Shown here: piece after piece, positions 41,766-50,732 of the stretch
Numbering within the stretch: the stretch's first letter is position 1
Layout of the letters: every line of letters begins with the position of its first letter
NCBI GenBank assembly: GCA_050248275.1
Contig: JBFWSR010000003.1
Location: 124,001 to 188,000 of the forward strand
From: CAILZL01 sp050248275
GTDB taxonomy: Bacteria; Pseudomonadota; Gammaproteobacteria; Steroidobacterales; Steroidobacteraceae
Reading direction: 5' to 3'
Length of the DNA stretch: 64,000 bases
Notes under the pieces: model-generated
What the model was told of the DNA's origin: nothing
Seen by the model: only the letters and a program-made list of their open reading frames with translations
Databases searched by the model: none
Translations under genes and position numbers: made by a program

Positions 41766-43331
41766 ATGAGTCGTCGCGTTTTCCGCAGTATGAGCGTCTT
41801 TGGACTGATGACGTTGCTGTCCCGCATTACCGGCCTGTGGCGCGACACGGTTTATGCCAGCGTATTTCCGACAGCCACCGGCATGATGGATGCGTGGCTG
41901 GCGTCGTACCAGATTCCCAATTATCTGCGCCGCCTGTTTGCCGAGGGCGCGTTTTCGCAGGCCTTCGTGCCGGTGGTGTCCGAGTACCGCGCCAGGCGTT
42001 CGGTCGAAGAAACCCGTGAGCTGGTGGACAGCGTGGCCGGGACGCTGGGTGGTTTTCTGCTGGTGCTGTCGTTGATCGGTTCGTTGTCGGCGCCGCTGCT
42101 GATCTGGGCATGCGCCCCGGGATTCGATTCGCACAGTGCCCGGTTCGGCATGGCCGTGGAGATGCTGCGCTGGACCTTTCCCTACCTGTTCTTTGTGTCG
42201 ATGACCGCGCTGGCGGGCGGCGTGCTCAACAGTTACGAGCGTTTTGCCATTCCGGCATTCAGCTCGGTGCTGCTTAATCTCATCATGATCGCAGCCGCCT
42301 TGTGGTGGTCGCCGCATCTGCAAAAGCCGTACATGGCGCTGGCGCTGGGGGTGTTCATTGCCGGTATCGCACAGGTGCTCATTCATCTGCCGACGCTGCT
42401 CAAACTCAAGCTGCTGCGTCGGCCGCGCTGGAATTTTCAGCATGAAGGCGTGCGGCGCGTCGGCAAATTGATGATACCTGCCATCATCGGTTCATCCATG
42501 GGGCAGCTCAGTGTGCTGGTCAGTGGGCAGATTGCCAGCTTCTTTGCCACCGGCAGTATTTCGTGGCTGTACTTCGCTGATCGTCTGGTGGAATTTCCGC
42601 TGGGCATTTTCAGTATCGCACTGGCCACCGTGATTCTGCCGAGCCTGTCGGCGCATCACGCGGCGGAATCGCCGGAGCGCTTTACCGCCACCATGGATTG
42701 GGCGCTGCGGCTGTTGTGTATTGTGGTGCTGCCCGCAGCGGTAGCCTTGTATCTGTTGGCCGGCCCGTTGAGTGTGGTGATGTTCTATCGCGGCAAATTC
42801 ACCGAACTGGACGTGCAGATGACCACTTGGGCGGTGATGGCTTATTCACTGGCGCTGTTCGGCTGGAGTCTGGTGAAGGTGCTGGCGCCCGGTTATTACG
42901 CGCGTCAGGACACCAGGGCGCCGGTGCGTACGGCCATGTGGTCGTTTGGTCTGACCATGATCTTGAATTTGATGGCAGTGCTGGTGCTGACCTTGCTGGA
43001 TCGCAAACATGATCTCGGCATGCACGTGTTGCTGGCGCTGGCGACGGCAGCAGGTGCCTTGCTCAATGCCTGGCTGTTGTTTCGCGGTCTGCGCAAGCAG
43101 GATGTGTATCAACCAGCGCCGGGCTGGGGAGCTTTGTGGCTGCGCATCCTGCTGGCCAATATTGTCATGGCGATGTTCCTGTATCTGTTTGCTGGCCAGG
43201 TTTCGGAATGGCTGGCGCTCGGCAATTTCAAGCGCATCGTCTGGATGGCTGAACTGGTGGTGGGTGGCGCAGGCTTATATTTCCTGAGTCTGTGGCTGCT
43301 GGGTCTGCGGCCAGCACATTTGAAACATTGA
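41766..43331 (+). CDS. murJ: Lipid II flippase MurJ
   Basis: MurJ moves lipid II across the inner membrane for peptidoglycan synthesis. The 521-residue protein has about 14 transmembrane helices and the N-terminal family motif FGLMTLLSRITGLWRDTVYASVFP, followed by RLFAEGAFSQAFVPV. ATG 41766 is chosen because the frame from 41628 lacks family-like sequence. ribF starts 2 bp after its stop, so the two are co-transcribed. Confidence 0.95.
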   Translation: MSRRVFRSMSVFGLMTLLSRITGLWRDTVYASVFPTATGMMDAWLASYQIPNYLRRLFAEGAFSQAFVPVVSEYRARRSVEETRELVDSVAGTLGGFLLVLSLIGSLSAPLLIWACAPGFDSHSARFGMAVEMLRWTFPYLFFVSMTALAGGVLNSYERFAIPAFSSVLLNLIMIAAALWWSPHLQKPYMALALGVFIAGIAQVLIHLPTLLKLKLLRRPRWNFQHEGVRRVGKLMIPAIIGSSMGQLSVLVSGQIASFFATGSISWLYFADRLVEFPLGIFSIALATVILPSLSAHHAAESPERFTATMDWALRLLCIVVLPAAVALYLLAGPLSVVMFYRGKFTELDVQMTTWAVMAYSLALFGWSLVKVLAPGYYARQDTRAPVRTAMWSFGLTMILNLMAVLVLTLLDRKHDLGMHVLLALATAAGALLNAWLLFRGLRKQDVYQPAPGWGALWLRILLANIVMAMFLYLFAGQVSEWLALGNFKRIVWMAELVVGGAGLYFLSLWLLGLRPAHLKH

Positions 43332-43333
43332 AC

Positions 43334-44275
43334 ATGGAATTGATTCGCGGTTTGCACAATCTGCATGCCGGGCGCTGGTCGCCGGACCAGATCGGCTCGG
43401 TGGCGACCATTGGCGGATTCGATGGCATGCATCGCGGTCATCAGGCGCTGCTGGCGGCATTGAAGCGCAAGGCGGACGAATTGCAGCTGCCGGCGACGGT
43501 GATTTCCTTTGAGCCCACGCCGCGCGAGTTTTTCATGGGCAAGAATGCGCCGGCGCGTCTGCAGCGCTTCCGTGAAAAATTTACGACGCTGGCGGACTGC
43601 GGCGTGGATCGCTTCGTCTGTTTGCGTTTTAACGAGCCGTTGCGACGTCTGAGCCCGGTACAGTTTGTCGAACAGGTTCTGCGCGATGCGTTGCATCTGC
43701 GCTGGCTGGTGGTGGGGCACGATTTCCAGTTTGGTCGAGGTCGCGAAGGTTGCGTGGCCAGTCTGAGAGAATTGGGACGGCGCTGCGGTTTTGGTGTGGA
43801 TGAATTTGCGCCCCATCTGGTTGCCGGTGAGCGGGTCAGCAGCACGCTGGTGCGCGAGGCACTGGCAACCGGCGATCTGCCGCGTGCCGCGCATCTGCTG
43901 GGCAGGCCATATGCCATCAGCGGTCGTGTGGTGCATGGTCAGAAGCTGGGACGTACACTGGGGTTTCCGACAGCCAACCTGCGCTTGCAGCGGCGGGTGA
44001 CTCCCTTGAAAGGCATCTTTGCAGTGCGCGTGACCGGTGCCGGGCTGCAGGGCGTGCCGGCAGTGGCCAGTCTGGGTACGCGGCCGGTGGTGAATGGCGT
44101 TGAACCGTTGCTGGAAGTGCATGTGTTCGACTATGTCGGCGATCTGTATGGCGAACGCTTGCAGGTCGATTTCATCGCACGTCTGCGCGATGAACGCTGG
44201 TTCCCCAATCTCGACGAACTGGTGATACAGATGCAGCAGGATGCATTACAGGCGCGGCAGATTTTGCAGAGTTAG
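43334..44275 (+). CDS. ribF: Bifunctional riboflavin kinase / FMN adenylyltransferase
   Basis: RibF makes FMN and FAD from riboflavin. The 313-residue protein has the adenylyltransferase nucleotide-binding site GGFDGMHRGHQALL near the start and the kinase-domain GRVVHGQKLGRTLGFPTANL in the second half. Start 43334 lies immediately after murJ; the frame from 43292 would overlap it. The order murJ-ribF-ileS-lspA is typical. Confidence 0.95.
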   Translation: MELIRGLHNLHAGRWSPDQIGSVATIGGFDGMHRGHQALLAALKRKADELQLPATVISFEPTPREFFMGKNAPARLQRFREKFTTLADCGVDRFVCLRFNEPLRRLSPVQFVEQVLRDALHLRWLVVGHDFQFGRGREGCVASLRELGRRCGFGVDEFAPHLVAGERVSSTLVREALATGDLPRAAHLLGRPYAISGRVVHGQKLGRTLGFPTANLRLQRRVTPLKGIFAVRVTGAGLQGVPAVASLGTRPVVNGVEPLLEVHVFDYVGDLYGERLQVDFIARLRDERWFPNLDELVIQMQQDALQARQILQS

Positions 44276-44294
44276 TTCAAGACAGGCCCATTAG

Positions 44295-47123
44295 ATGACC
44301 CATTCGATGATTGATTACAAACAGACCCTGAATTTGCCGAGTACGGATTTTCCGATGAAGGCCGATCTGGCGCGCCGCGAGCCCGAATTGCTCAAGTGGT
44401 GGCAGGAACGGCAGATCTATCAGCAACTGCGCGTGCAGGCCAAGGGTCGTCCGCAGTTCATTCTGGCCGATGGTCCGCCGTATGCGAATGGTGCGATTCA
44501 TCTGGGCCATGCCATCAACAAGATACTGAAGGACATCATCGTCAAGTCGCGCAGTCTGGATGGTCTTGATGCGCCCTATATTCCCGGCTGGGATTGTCAT
44601 GGTCTGCCCATCGAACATCAGATCGAGAAACTGCGCGGCAAGGAAGTGAAGCATCTGGAACCGCGTGTCTTCCGTCAGGCCTGTCGCGACTATGCCGCCG
44701 AGCAGGTGAATGGGCAGCGCGAGGACTTCAAGCGTCTGGGCGTGATGGGCGACTGGGACAATCCTTTCCTCACCATGCAGCCGAAATTCGAGGCCGAACA
44801 ATTGCGCGCCTTCGCACAGATCCTGCGCAATGGTCATGTGTACAAGGGCCTGAAGCCGGTGCACTGGTGCATGGACTGCGGTTCAGCGCTGGCCGAAGCC
44901 GAAGTGGAATATGAAGACCGCACTTCGCCGGCCATTGATGTGCGCTTCAGCGTGATGGATGCCGGGGAGTTTGCGACGCGCACGCAAGTGCGCAGCGACA
45001 AGCCGATCAGTGTAGTGATCTGGACCACGACACCCTGGACTTTGCCGGCCAATCAGGCGGTCGCGGTTGGTCCCGAGATTCGTTATGGCGTGTATGAACT
45101 CGCCGATGAGATTCTGGTGCTGGCGGTGGCGCTGGCCGAGAGCGTATTCAAGCGCACCCGGCTGACCGATGCCAGGTTGCTGGCGGAAACAACAGGTGAC
45201 GCACTGGAAGGATTGCAACTGCAACATCCTTTCTATGAACGCATCGTGCCGGTCATTCTTGGCGATCACGTCACGCTGGATGCCGGTACGGGCGCTGTGC
45301 ATACCGCACCGGGCCACGGTCAGGAAGACTATGTGGTGGGCGCCAAGTACAAGCTGGCCATTGATAATCCGGTGGGCGGCGATGGCCGCTTCCTGCCCAA
45401 CACGCCGTTATTTGCGGGCGAAAAGGTATTCGACGCCAATCCCAAAGTCATTGAAGTGCTCAGGGAACGCGGCAAGTTGTTGCATCATGAAAAGTTGCAG
45501 CACAGTTATCCGCATTGCTGGCGCCACAAGACGCCGGTGATTTTTCGCGCCACGCCGCAGTGGTTCATCAGCATGGAGCAGGCCGGCCTGCGCGCGGGCG
45601 CCTTGCGTGAAATCGACAAGGTGCGCTGGATCCCCGGTTGGGGACAGAGCCGCATCGGCAATATGATTGCCAATCGTCCCGACTGGTGCATCTCGCGTCA
45701 GCGCATGTGGGGCGTGCCGATTGCCTTGTTCCTGCACAAGACGACCGGCGAGCTGCATCCGCAATCAGTCGAATTGCTGGAGTCGGTGGCCAAGCTGGTG
45801 GAGCAGCAGGGTATCGATGCCTGGTTCGAACTGGAGCCGCAGCAGTTGCTGGGGGCTGAGGCCGAACACTATGAAAAAGTCACCGACATCATGGATGTCT
45901 GGTTCGACTCGGGCGTGGTGCATCACTGCGTGCCGGCGATGCGTCCGGAAATTGTCGCACCTGCGGATCTTTATCTGGAAGGCTCCGATCAGCATCGCGG
46001 CTGGTTCCACAGTTCATTGCTGACGTCGGTCGCCATGCATGATCGTGCGCCCTACAAGACAGTGCTGACGCATGGGTTCACCATCGACGACAAGGGCCGC
46101 AAGATGTCCAAGTCGCTGGGTAATGTGATCGTGCCGCAGAAGGTAGTGGGCACGCTGGGCGCCGATGTGCTGCGTCTGTGGGTGGCAGCCACCGATTACG
46201 CTAATGAAATGAGTCTGTCGGATGAGATTCTCAAGCGCGTCACCGATTCCTATCGCCGCATCCGCAATACCGTGCGTTTCCTGCTGGGCAATCTCGCTGG
46301 TTTCGATCCGGCGCAGCATCAGGTTGCGGTGGCGGATATGGTGGATCTGGATCGTTGGGCGGTATGGCGTACCGCGCAATTGCAGCAGGAAATGCTTGAG
46401 GCCTATCGCAATTACGAATTCCATCTGATCTATCAGAAATTGCACAACTTCTGCAGCGTCGATCTGGGCGCGTTCTACTTGGATGTGCTGAAGGATCGTC
46501 TTTACACCACACAGGCCGGCAGTCATGCACGCCGCTCGGCGCAAAGCGCGATGTATCTCATCACCGGCGCAATGGTGCGCTGGCTGGCGCCGGTGCTGTC
46601 GTTCACCGCCGAGGAAATCTGGAAGTTCATGCCGGCTGTGGCCGGGCGCGCCGAGTCGGTATTCCTGACTACCTGGCTGGAATTGCGGCAAGCCATGCAG
46701 CCAACAATAGACTGGAGTCAGTTGCTGGAGTTGCGCAGTGCTGTGTCACGTGAACTGGAGAAACTGCGAGTGGCGTGCGCCATCGGCGCGCCTCTGGATG
46801 CGGGTGTCACCCTGTACGCCAGGGAACCGGTGTTCAGCTTGCTCCGCAGTCTTGGCGATGAACTGCGCTTTGTGTTCATTACTTCCGAAGCCAGTGTGTT
46901 GCCGGCCGCTGAGCGTTCGAGCGCTGCCGTACCGGCCAGCGATGTGGCTGATCATGCAGACAGCAATATGGTCTGGATCGCAGCGCATGCTGTCGAGTAT
47001 GGCAAGTGCGTGCGCTGCTGGCATAAACGTCCCGAAGTAGGTGCACATGCCGAGCAACCGGAATTATGCGATCGCTGTATAAGCAATGTCAGTGCTGCGG
47101 GAGAGGAGCGTCGTTATGCCTGA
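44295..47123 (+). CDS. ileS: Isoleucyl-tRNA synthetase
   Basis: The 942-residue class I synthetase has the HIGH-equivalent HLGH (residues 69-72, within PYANGAIHLGH) and KMSKS at about 603-607. The C-terminal zinc ribbon carries CVRCWH and CDRC. The editing domain is present in the middle. Length is normal for the gammaproteobacterial enzyme. lspA begins within its last codons. Confidence 0.97.
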   Translation: MTHSMIDYKQTLNLPSTDFPMKADLARREPELLKWWQERQIYQQLRVQAKGRPQFILADGPPYANGAIHLGHAINKILKDIIVKSRSLDGLDAPYIPGWDCHGLPIEHQIEKLRGKEVKHLEPRVFRQACRDYAAEQVNGQREDFKRLGVMGDWDNPFLTMQPKFEAEQLRAFAQILRNGHVYKGLKPVHWCMDCGSALAEAEVEYEDRTSPAIDVRFSVMDAGEFATRTQVRSDKPISVVIWTTTPWTLPANQAVAVGPEIRYGVYELADEILVLAVALAESVFKRTRLTDARLLAETTGDALEGLQLQHPFYERIVPVILGDHVTLDAGTGAVHTAPGHGQEDYVVGAKYKLAIDNPVGGDGRFLPNTPLFAGEKVFDANPKVIEVLRERGKLLHHEKLQHSYPHCWRHKTPVIFRATPQWFISMEQAGLRAGALREIDKVRWIPGWGQSRIGNMIANRPDWCISRQRMWGVPIALFLHKTTGELHPQSVELLESVAKLVEQQGIDAWFELEPQQLLGAEAEHYEKVTDIMDVWFDSGVVHHCVPAMRPEIVAPADLYLEGSDQHRGWFHSSLLTSVAMHDRAPYKTVLTHGFTIDDKGRKMSKSLGNVIVPQKVVGTLGADVLRLWVAATDYANEMSLSDEILKRVTDSYRRIRNTVRFLLGNLAGFDPAQHQVAVADMVDLDRWAVWRTAQLQQEMLEAYRNYEFHLIYQKLHNFCSVDLGAFYLDVLKDRLYTTQAGSHARRSAQSAMYLITGAMVRWLAPVLSFTAEEIWKFMPAVAGRAESVFLTTWLELRQAMQPTIDWSQLLELRSAVSRELEKLRVACAIGAPLDAGVTLYAREPVFSLLRSLGDELRFVFITSEASVLPAAERSSAAVPASDVADHADSNMVWIAAHAVEYGKCVRCWHKRPEVGAHAEQPELCDRCISNVSAAGEERRYA

Positions 47124-47655
47124 TGTTACAGAAAAACCGGCGATTGAGCGCAAGCCCTGGTTTACGCCGACGCGCGGCGCCAGCGGCTGGCTGTGGCTGT
47201 CGTTGATCGTGATTGTCCTGGATCAGGTCACCAAGGCGCTGGTCAGCCGCAGTATGGGCCTGTACGAAAGCATCGATCTGCTGCCGGTGCTCAGCCTGAC
47301 ACATTTGCACAATACCGGTGCCGCATTCAGCATGCTGGCTGGCGCTTCCGGTTGGCAGCGCTGGTTTTTCATCATACTGGCCGTGGTGGTCAGCGTGACG
47401 CTGATGCTGTGGTTGCGGCGCATTCGCAGCAACGAACAGACATTGCTGGCGATCGGTCTATCACTGGTGCTCGGTGGTGCGCTGGGCAATGTCATCGACC
47501 GGGTCTGGCTGGGTTATGTCATCGACTTCGTACATGTACATTGGGATCGCATAGGATTCAGTTTCGCTGCCTTCAATGTGGCGGATACTGCTATCAGCAT
47601 TGGCGCAGGCTGTTTGTTGCTGGATGCGTTTCTGGAAGGACGCAAGAAAGATTGA
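47116..47655 (+). CDS. lspA: Lipoprotein signal peptidase
   Basis: LspA cleaves prolipoprotein signal peptides in the inner membrane. The 179-residue protein has four transmembrane helices and the catalytic Asp motifs NVIDRVWLGYVIDFV and FNVADTAISIG, plus LTHLHNTGAAFSML. ATG 47116 overlaps the ileS stop by 8 bp; the in-frame upstream region from 47086 belongs to ileS. In many relatives fkpB follows, but here a palindrome and ispH come next. Confidence 0.95.
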   Translation: MPDVTEKPAIERKPWFTPTRGASGWLWLSLIVIVLDQVTKALVSRSMGLYESIDLLPVLSLTHLHNTGAAFSMLAGASGWQRWFFIILAVVVSVTLMLWLRRIRSNEQTLLAIGLSLVLGGALGNVIDRVWLGYVIDFVHVHWDRIGFSFAAFNVADTAISIGAGCLLLDAFLEGRKKD

Positions 47656-47679
47656 TAATGGATGGCGCTGGCAATTGTA

Positions 47680-47705
47680 GTAGGCTGGGCTGCAATCCAG
47701 CCTAC
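47680..47705. repeat. Palindromic REP-like element between lspA and ispH
   Basis: GTAGGCTGG (47680-47688) pairs with CCAGCCTAC (47697-47705) around an 8-base loop. Such GC-rich palindromes are often dispersed in gammaproteobacterial genomes, but no second copy lies in this window. Confidence 0.55.
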
Positions 47706-47749
47706 ATGCATTTTCAATTTCAATTCTTAAATATTGACAACCAATTGTT

Positions 47750-48694
47750 ATGCAAATTCTACTCGCCAATCCGCGTGGTTTCTGTGCCGGTGTCGATCGC
47801 GCCATCGAGATCGTGGAACGCGCCATCGAGCTGTTTGGCGCGCCGATTTATGTGCGTCATCAGGTGGTGCACAACCGTTATGTGGTGGACCAGTTGCGCA
47901 AGATGGGGGCGGTATTTGTCGAGGAACTCAGTGATGTGCCCGACGACGCTCATGTGATCTTCAGTGCGCATGGTGTGTCGCGTGCAGTACAGGAAGAGGC
48001 CAGACGCCGTGGTCTGAAAGTATTCGACGCCACCTGCCCGTTGGTGACCAAGGTGCACATGGAAGTCACACGCTATGCCCGCGAGGCGCGCGAAGTGATC
48101 CTGATCGGTCATGCCGGGCATCCTGAGGTCGAGGGCACCATGGGGCAGTTCGATGCCTCTTTCGGCGGCCAGATCTATCTGGTGGAAAAGCCCGAGGATG
48201 TGGCCAGTCTGCCAATCCGCGATCCGGAACGACTGGTGTTTGTCACACAAACCACTTTGTCGGTCGATGATACGGAGAAGGTAGTGAATGCGTTGAAGCA
48301 GCGCTTTCCCGGTTTGAGTAGCCCGCGCAAGGAAGACATCTGCTATGCCACGCAAAATCGTCAGGATGCCGTCAAACGTCTGGTGGAGCGTTGTGATCTG
48401 ATTCTGGTGGTGGGGTCGCCTTCCAGTTCAAATTCAAACCGCTTGCGGGAAATTGCCGAGAAGGCAGGCATCCCCGGCTATCTGATTGATGGTCCCGAAG
48501 ATATGCGGCGCGAATGGTTCGATGGCAGGCAGAATGTCGGTCTGACAGCGGGCGCTTCGGCGCCTGAAGTGCTGGTGCAGCGTGTGATTGCACAAATTCG
48601 CGAGTGGGGCGGTCAGGTGCCGGTGGAGTCGGAAGGCCAGATTGAAAAAGTAATGTTCAGCCTGCCGCGCGAGCTGCGCCAGGACCTGTCGTAG
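47750..48694 (+). CDS. ispH: 4-Hydroxy-3-methylbut-2-enyl diphosphate reductase
   Basis: IspH is the last enzyme of the MEP isoprenoid pathway. The 314-residue protein has the three cluster-binding cysteines: Cys12 (PRGFCAG), one in FDATCPLVTKVH, and one in DICYATQNRQ. VVGSPSSSNSNRL is also conserved. Its 3' end overlaps the tail of the convergent pilV gene by 38 bp. Confidence 0.96.
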   Translation: MQILLANPRGFCAGVDRAIEIVERAIELFGAPIYVRHQVVHNRYVVDQLRKMGAVFVEELSDVPDDAHVIFSAHGVSRAVQEEARRRGLKVFDATCPLVTKVHMEVTRYAREAREVILIGHAGHPEVEGTMGQFDASFGGQIYLVEKPEDVASLPIRDPERLVFVTQTTLSVDDTEKVVNALKQRFPGLSSPRKEDICYATQNRQDAVKRLVERCDLILVVGSPSSSNSNRLREIAEKAGIPGYLIDGPEDMRREWFDGRQNVGLTAGASAPEVLVQRVIAQIREWGGQVPVESEGQIEKVMFSLPRELRQDLS

Positions 48695-49157
48695 CAGGCG
48701 TGATTGTTTTGCCGGATATGCCAGGTGTGACGCGCAGTACGTAGCTGGCAGCGCCGCTGCGTGGTTCCGACCAGCTCACCACGATGACGTATTGTGCGGG
48801 CACAGTATTGCGGTCCAGCGAGATGCGCGCACTGCCATTGGTCAATTCCTGCTCAACCGTATCTTGCCAGCAGGCCACCATGTTGGTGGTATTGCCGGGC
48901 TTGTCTTGCTGTGGGGTGCAGGTGGCGCCCAGCATGGTTTCAAAGTTGCCTTTGCTGCTGTCCTCACGAATGTGCGCTGCCATTTGCTGCGTCAGTTCGA
49001 TGGCGCGTGCATGCAGATGGCCGCCACGGGCAATGTTTTGTTGTTGCGTATAAATCGCGGCAATGCCGATCACGCAACTGGCCCCTATCAAGATGGCGAC
49101 GATGGTTTCCACCAGGGTCAGGCCGCATTGTCGGGCTGGAAAAACAGGTAAGTGCAT
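48657..49157 (-). CDS. pilV: PilV-like minor pseudopilin
   Basis: The 166-residue protein has the prepilin peptidase motif QCGLTLVETIVAILIG (cleavage after Gly) and a hydrophobic helix, then a small globular part with paired Cys (GATCTPQQ, MVACWQD). It resembles PilV-type minor pilins of type IV pili. The start at 49157 gives the correct short leader; the longer frame is rejected. fimT is 4 bp upstream in the same operon. The rest of the minor-pilin cluster is missing. Confidence 0.8.
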   Translation of the reverse strand: MHLPVFPARQCGLTLVETIVAILIGASCVIGIAAIYTQQQNIARGGHLHARAIELTQQMAAHIREDSSKGNFETMLGATCTPQQDKPGNTTNMVACWQDTVEQELTNGSARISLDRNTVPAQYVIVVSWSEPRSGAASYVLRVTPGISGKTITPATTGPGAARAAG

Positions 49158-49161
49158 GGTG

Positions 49162-49710
49162 TTACAGCGTAGGGCAGTCAAGCGGCTGGTTGCTGGCATC
49201 CTTGCTGGATTGTCGTGGCCGGCCTGTATGGCTGATGATGATCGCACGAGCGGCCCCATTGCCGCGACTATCGCAAAATACAATCGTGCCATTGGCGGAG
49301 TTTTGGGTGACCGGCCGGAATGAAAAAGTCTCCCGGTTGGAGGTCACGGCAATCTGTTCTGTGGCGTTATAAATTCGCAGGATAGGTTCACCGTTATCGA
49401 CTTGCGCTGGTTCGTCCCGATCCAGGTTTTCAAACACGATCCAGCCGTCGGCCCAGTTGCTGGAATTATTGTCGCAGCGGCGCCCAGTAACGCTCTTGCA
49501 TAACGCCACCACACTGTTGCGTTTGATGGCTTCGTTGCGCGCCAGAAAAATGGCATGCCAGAAGTTGTTCATGCTCTGCCGACGCAGGGCGTTTTTCTGC
49601 ATCTCGCTAAAGCTGGGGGTTGCAACCACCGCCAGAATGGCTACTGCTGCCAGGCTGATGCTCAGCTCAATCAGCGTCAGTCCTGACTGCGGATGTCGTG
49701 GGTTCGACAT
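49162..49710 (-). CDS. fimT: FimT/GspH-like pseudopilin
   Basis: The 182-residue protein begins MSNPRHPQSGLTLIELSISLAAVAILAVVATPSF, the prepilin motif with Glu at position +5, then the GspH/FimT domain (RNEAIKRNSVVALCKSVTG ... GTIVFCDSRG). FimT helps DNA uptake or pilus assembly in relatives. It is upstream of pilV on the same strand; both are likely expressed from a promoter near 49720-49847. Confidence 0.85.
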   Translation of the reverse strand: MSNPRHPQSGLTLIELSISLAAVAILAVVATPSFSEMQKNALRRQSMNNFWHAIFLARNEAIKRNSVVALCKSVTGRRCDNNSSNWADGWIVFENLDRDEPAQVDNGEPILRIYNATEQIAVTSNRETFSFRPVTQNSANGTIVFCDSRGNGAARAIIISHTGRPRQSSKDASNQPLDCPTL

Positions 49711-49847
49711 GCTGCGCTCCTTGCAGATAAATGGATCAGCTCAATCGGTTGATGGTCAGCTTACCTGTATCGCTCTGGTATGGGGCAGGGCATTTCTGGG
49801 TGAAAACCCCAGAAATACTGCTGATCTGTAGTGATGGTATGTGGCGG

Positions 49848-50465
49848 TCAGAACCAGCTGTAATTGAAGCTGATGCTGATTCTTGCGGTTTTTACCGGAT
49901 TGGGTGCGACTTCGTGGCGTAGCCAGCTTTCAAACAGCACCAGTTTGCCGGCGTCGGCAGGTACATGAAACCACGGCCGCTGTTCCGGTTTGCAGTCGGC
50001 GCGACGAGGCGGCGCCGCCATGAAACGATCCAGCCGCGGGTCTTCAAACTTGATGGCGGAACAACCTTTGGGTGTCTGCACATAATATGTACCGCTGATG
50101 GTTGACAACGGGTGCAGGTGCAAGCCATGCACGACATGCTGCGGCATGATGTTTACCCAGCAGTCCGTCATGCTCAGCGTGCGTCCTGTGAGATCCAGCC
50201 CCAGTGCGCGCGCATACGCATTGACATGACGATTCAATTTGCGCTCGAGCATCGCAAACGTCGGCGACATCTGGTGCATGCGGTTCACCGAGCCATACGA
50301 AGTGTAACCGCCGCGATAATTGCTGGCTGACCAGTGCTGGCCGGCCTCATCGTCCTGCGCAAGTTGCACGCATTCGCGTAACAGTTGCCGGTTGAAGGTT
50401 TGCCAGTTGCTGTGTTGCAGACGGCCAGTGTGGATCAGAGTAGGAAACAGAGCTTGTATAGGCAT
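49848..50465 (-). CDS. TIGR02466-like putative 2OG-Fe(II) oxygenase
   Basis: The 205-residue protein has HGLHLHPLSTISGTYYVQTP with candidate Fe-binding His residues and a late FESWLRHEVAPNP...RISISFNYSWF, as in the TIGR02466 family of double-stranded beta-helix proteins. Substrate is unknown. It is a stand-alone gene; a hairpin (49792-49816, ATTTCTGGG/CCCAGAAAT) lies in the 137-bp gap before fimT. Confidence 0.75.
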   Translation of the reverse strand: MPIQALFPTLIHTGRLQHSNWQTFNRQLLRECVQLAQDDEAGQHWSASNYRGGYTSYGSVNRMHQMSPTFAMLERKLNRHVNAYARALGLDLTGRTLSMTDCWVNIMPQHVVHGLHLHPLSTISGTYYVQTPKGCSAIKFEDPRLDRFMAAPPRRADCKPEQRPWFHVPADAGKLVLFESWLRHEVAPNPVKTARISISFNYSWF

Positions 50466-50554
50466 GCAGACAGGCTAGCGGCATTGACCGGGACTGGGAA
50501 GCCGCAGTTCCGGCGGGTTGACTTGGCAGGGAAATAGTGCGGTACTAAACAGGC

Positions 50555-50583
50555 TTTTCCGCAGCCACCCGAATCCGTATACT
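50555..50583 (+). promoter_or_regulatory. Candidate promoter for tRNA-Thr
   Basis: TTTTCC (50555-50560), a 17-bp spacer and TATACT (50578-50583) precede a GC-rich discriminator GCGCGCC, typical of stable-RNA promoters. The -35 element is weak. Confidence 0.45.
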
Positions 50584-50603
50584 GCGCGCCCTCTTGGAAA
50601 GTC

Positions 50604-50679
50604 GCCGACTTAGCTCAGCTGGTAGAGCATCTCATTCGTAATGAGGGGGTCGGGGGTTCGAATCCCTCAGTCGGCACCA
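50604..50679 (+). tRNA. tRNA-Thr (anticodon CGT)
   Basis: Acceptor arms GCCGACT/AGTCGGC pair perfectly, followed by discriminator A and an encoded CCA. The anticodon loop TTCGTAA gives CGT. The D-arm TAGCTCAGCTGGTAGAGC and T-arm GGTTCGAATCC are canonical. Length is 76 nt. A degenerate copy of its 3' end lies at 52646-52675. Confidence 0.95.
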
Positions 50680-50732
50680 TTTCAACACGGTCCATTCCGG
50701 TCACAATTGCATGGAATTCGACTGAGGAAGTC

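Noticed and set aside
49792..49816. Hairpin ATTTCTGGG/CCCAGAAAT between fimT and the oxygenase
   Set aside because: No T-run on either strand, so it was not called a terminator.
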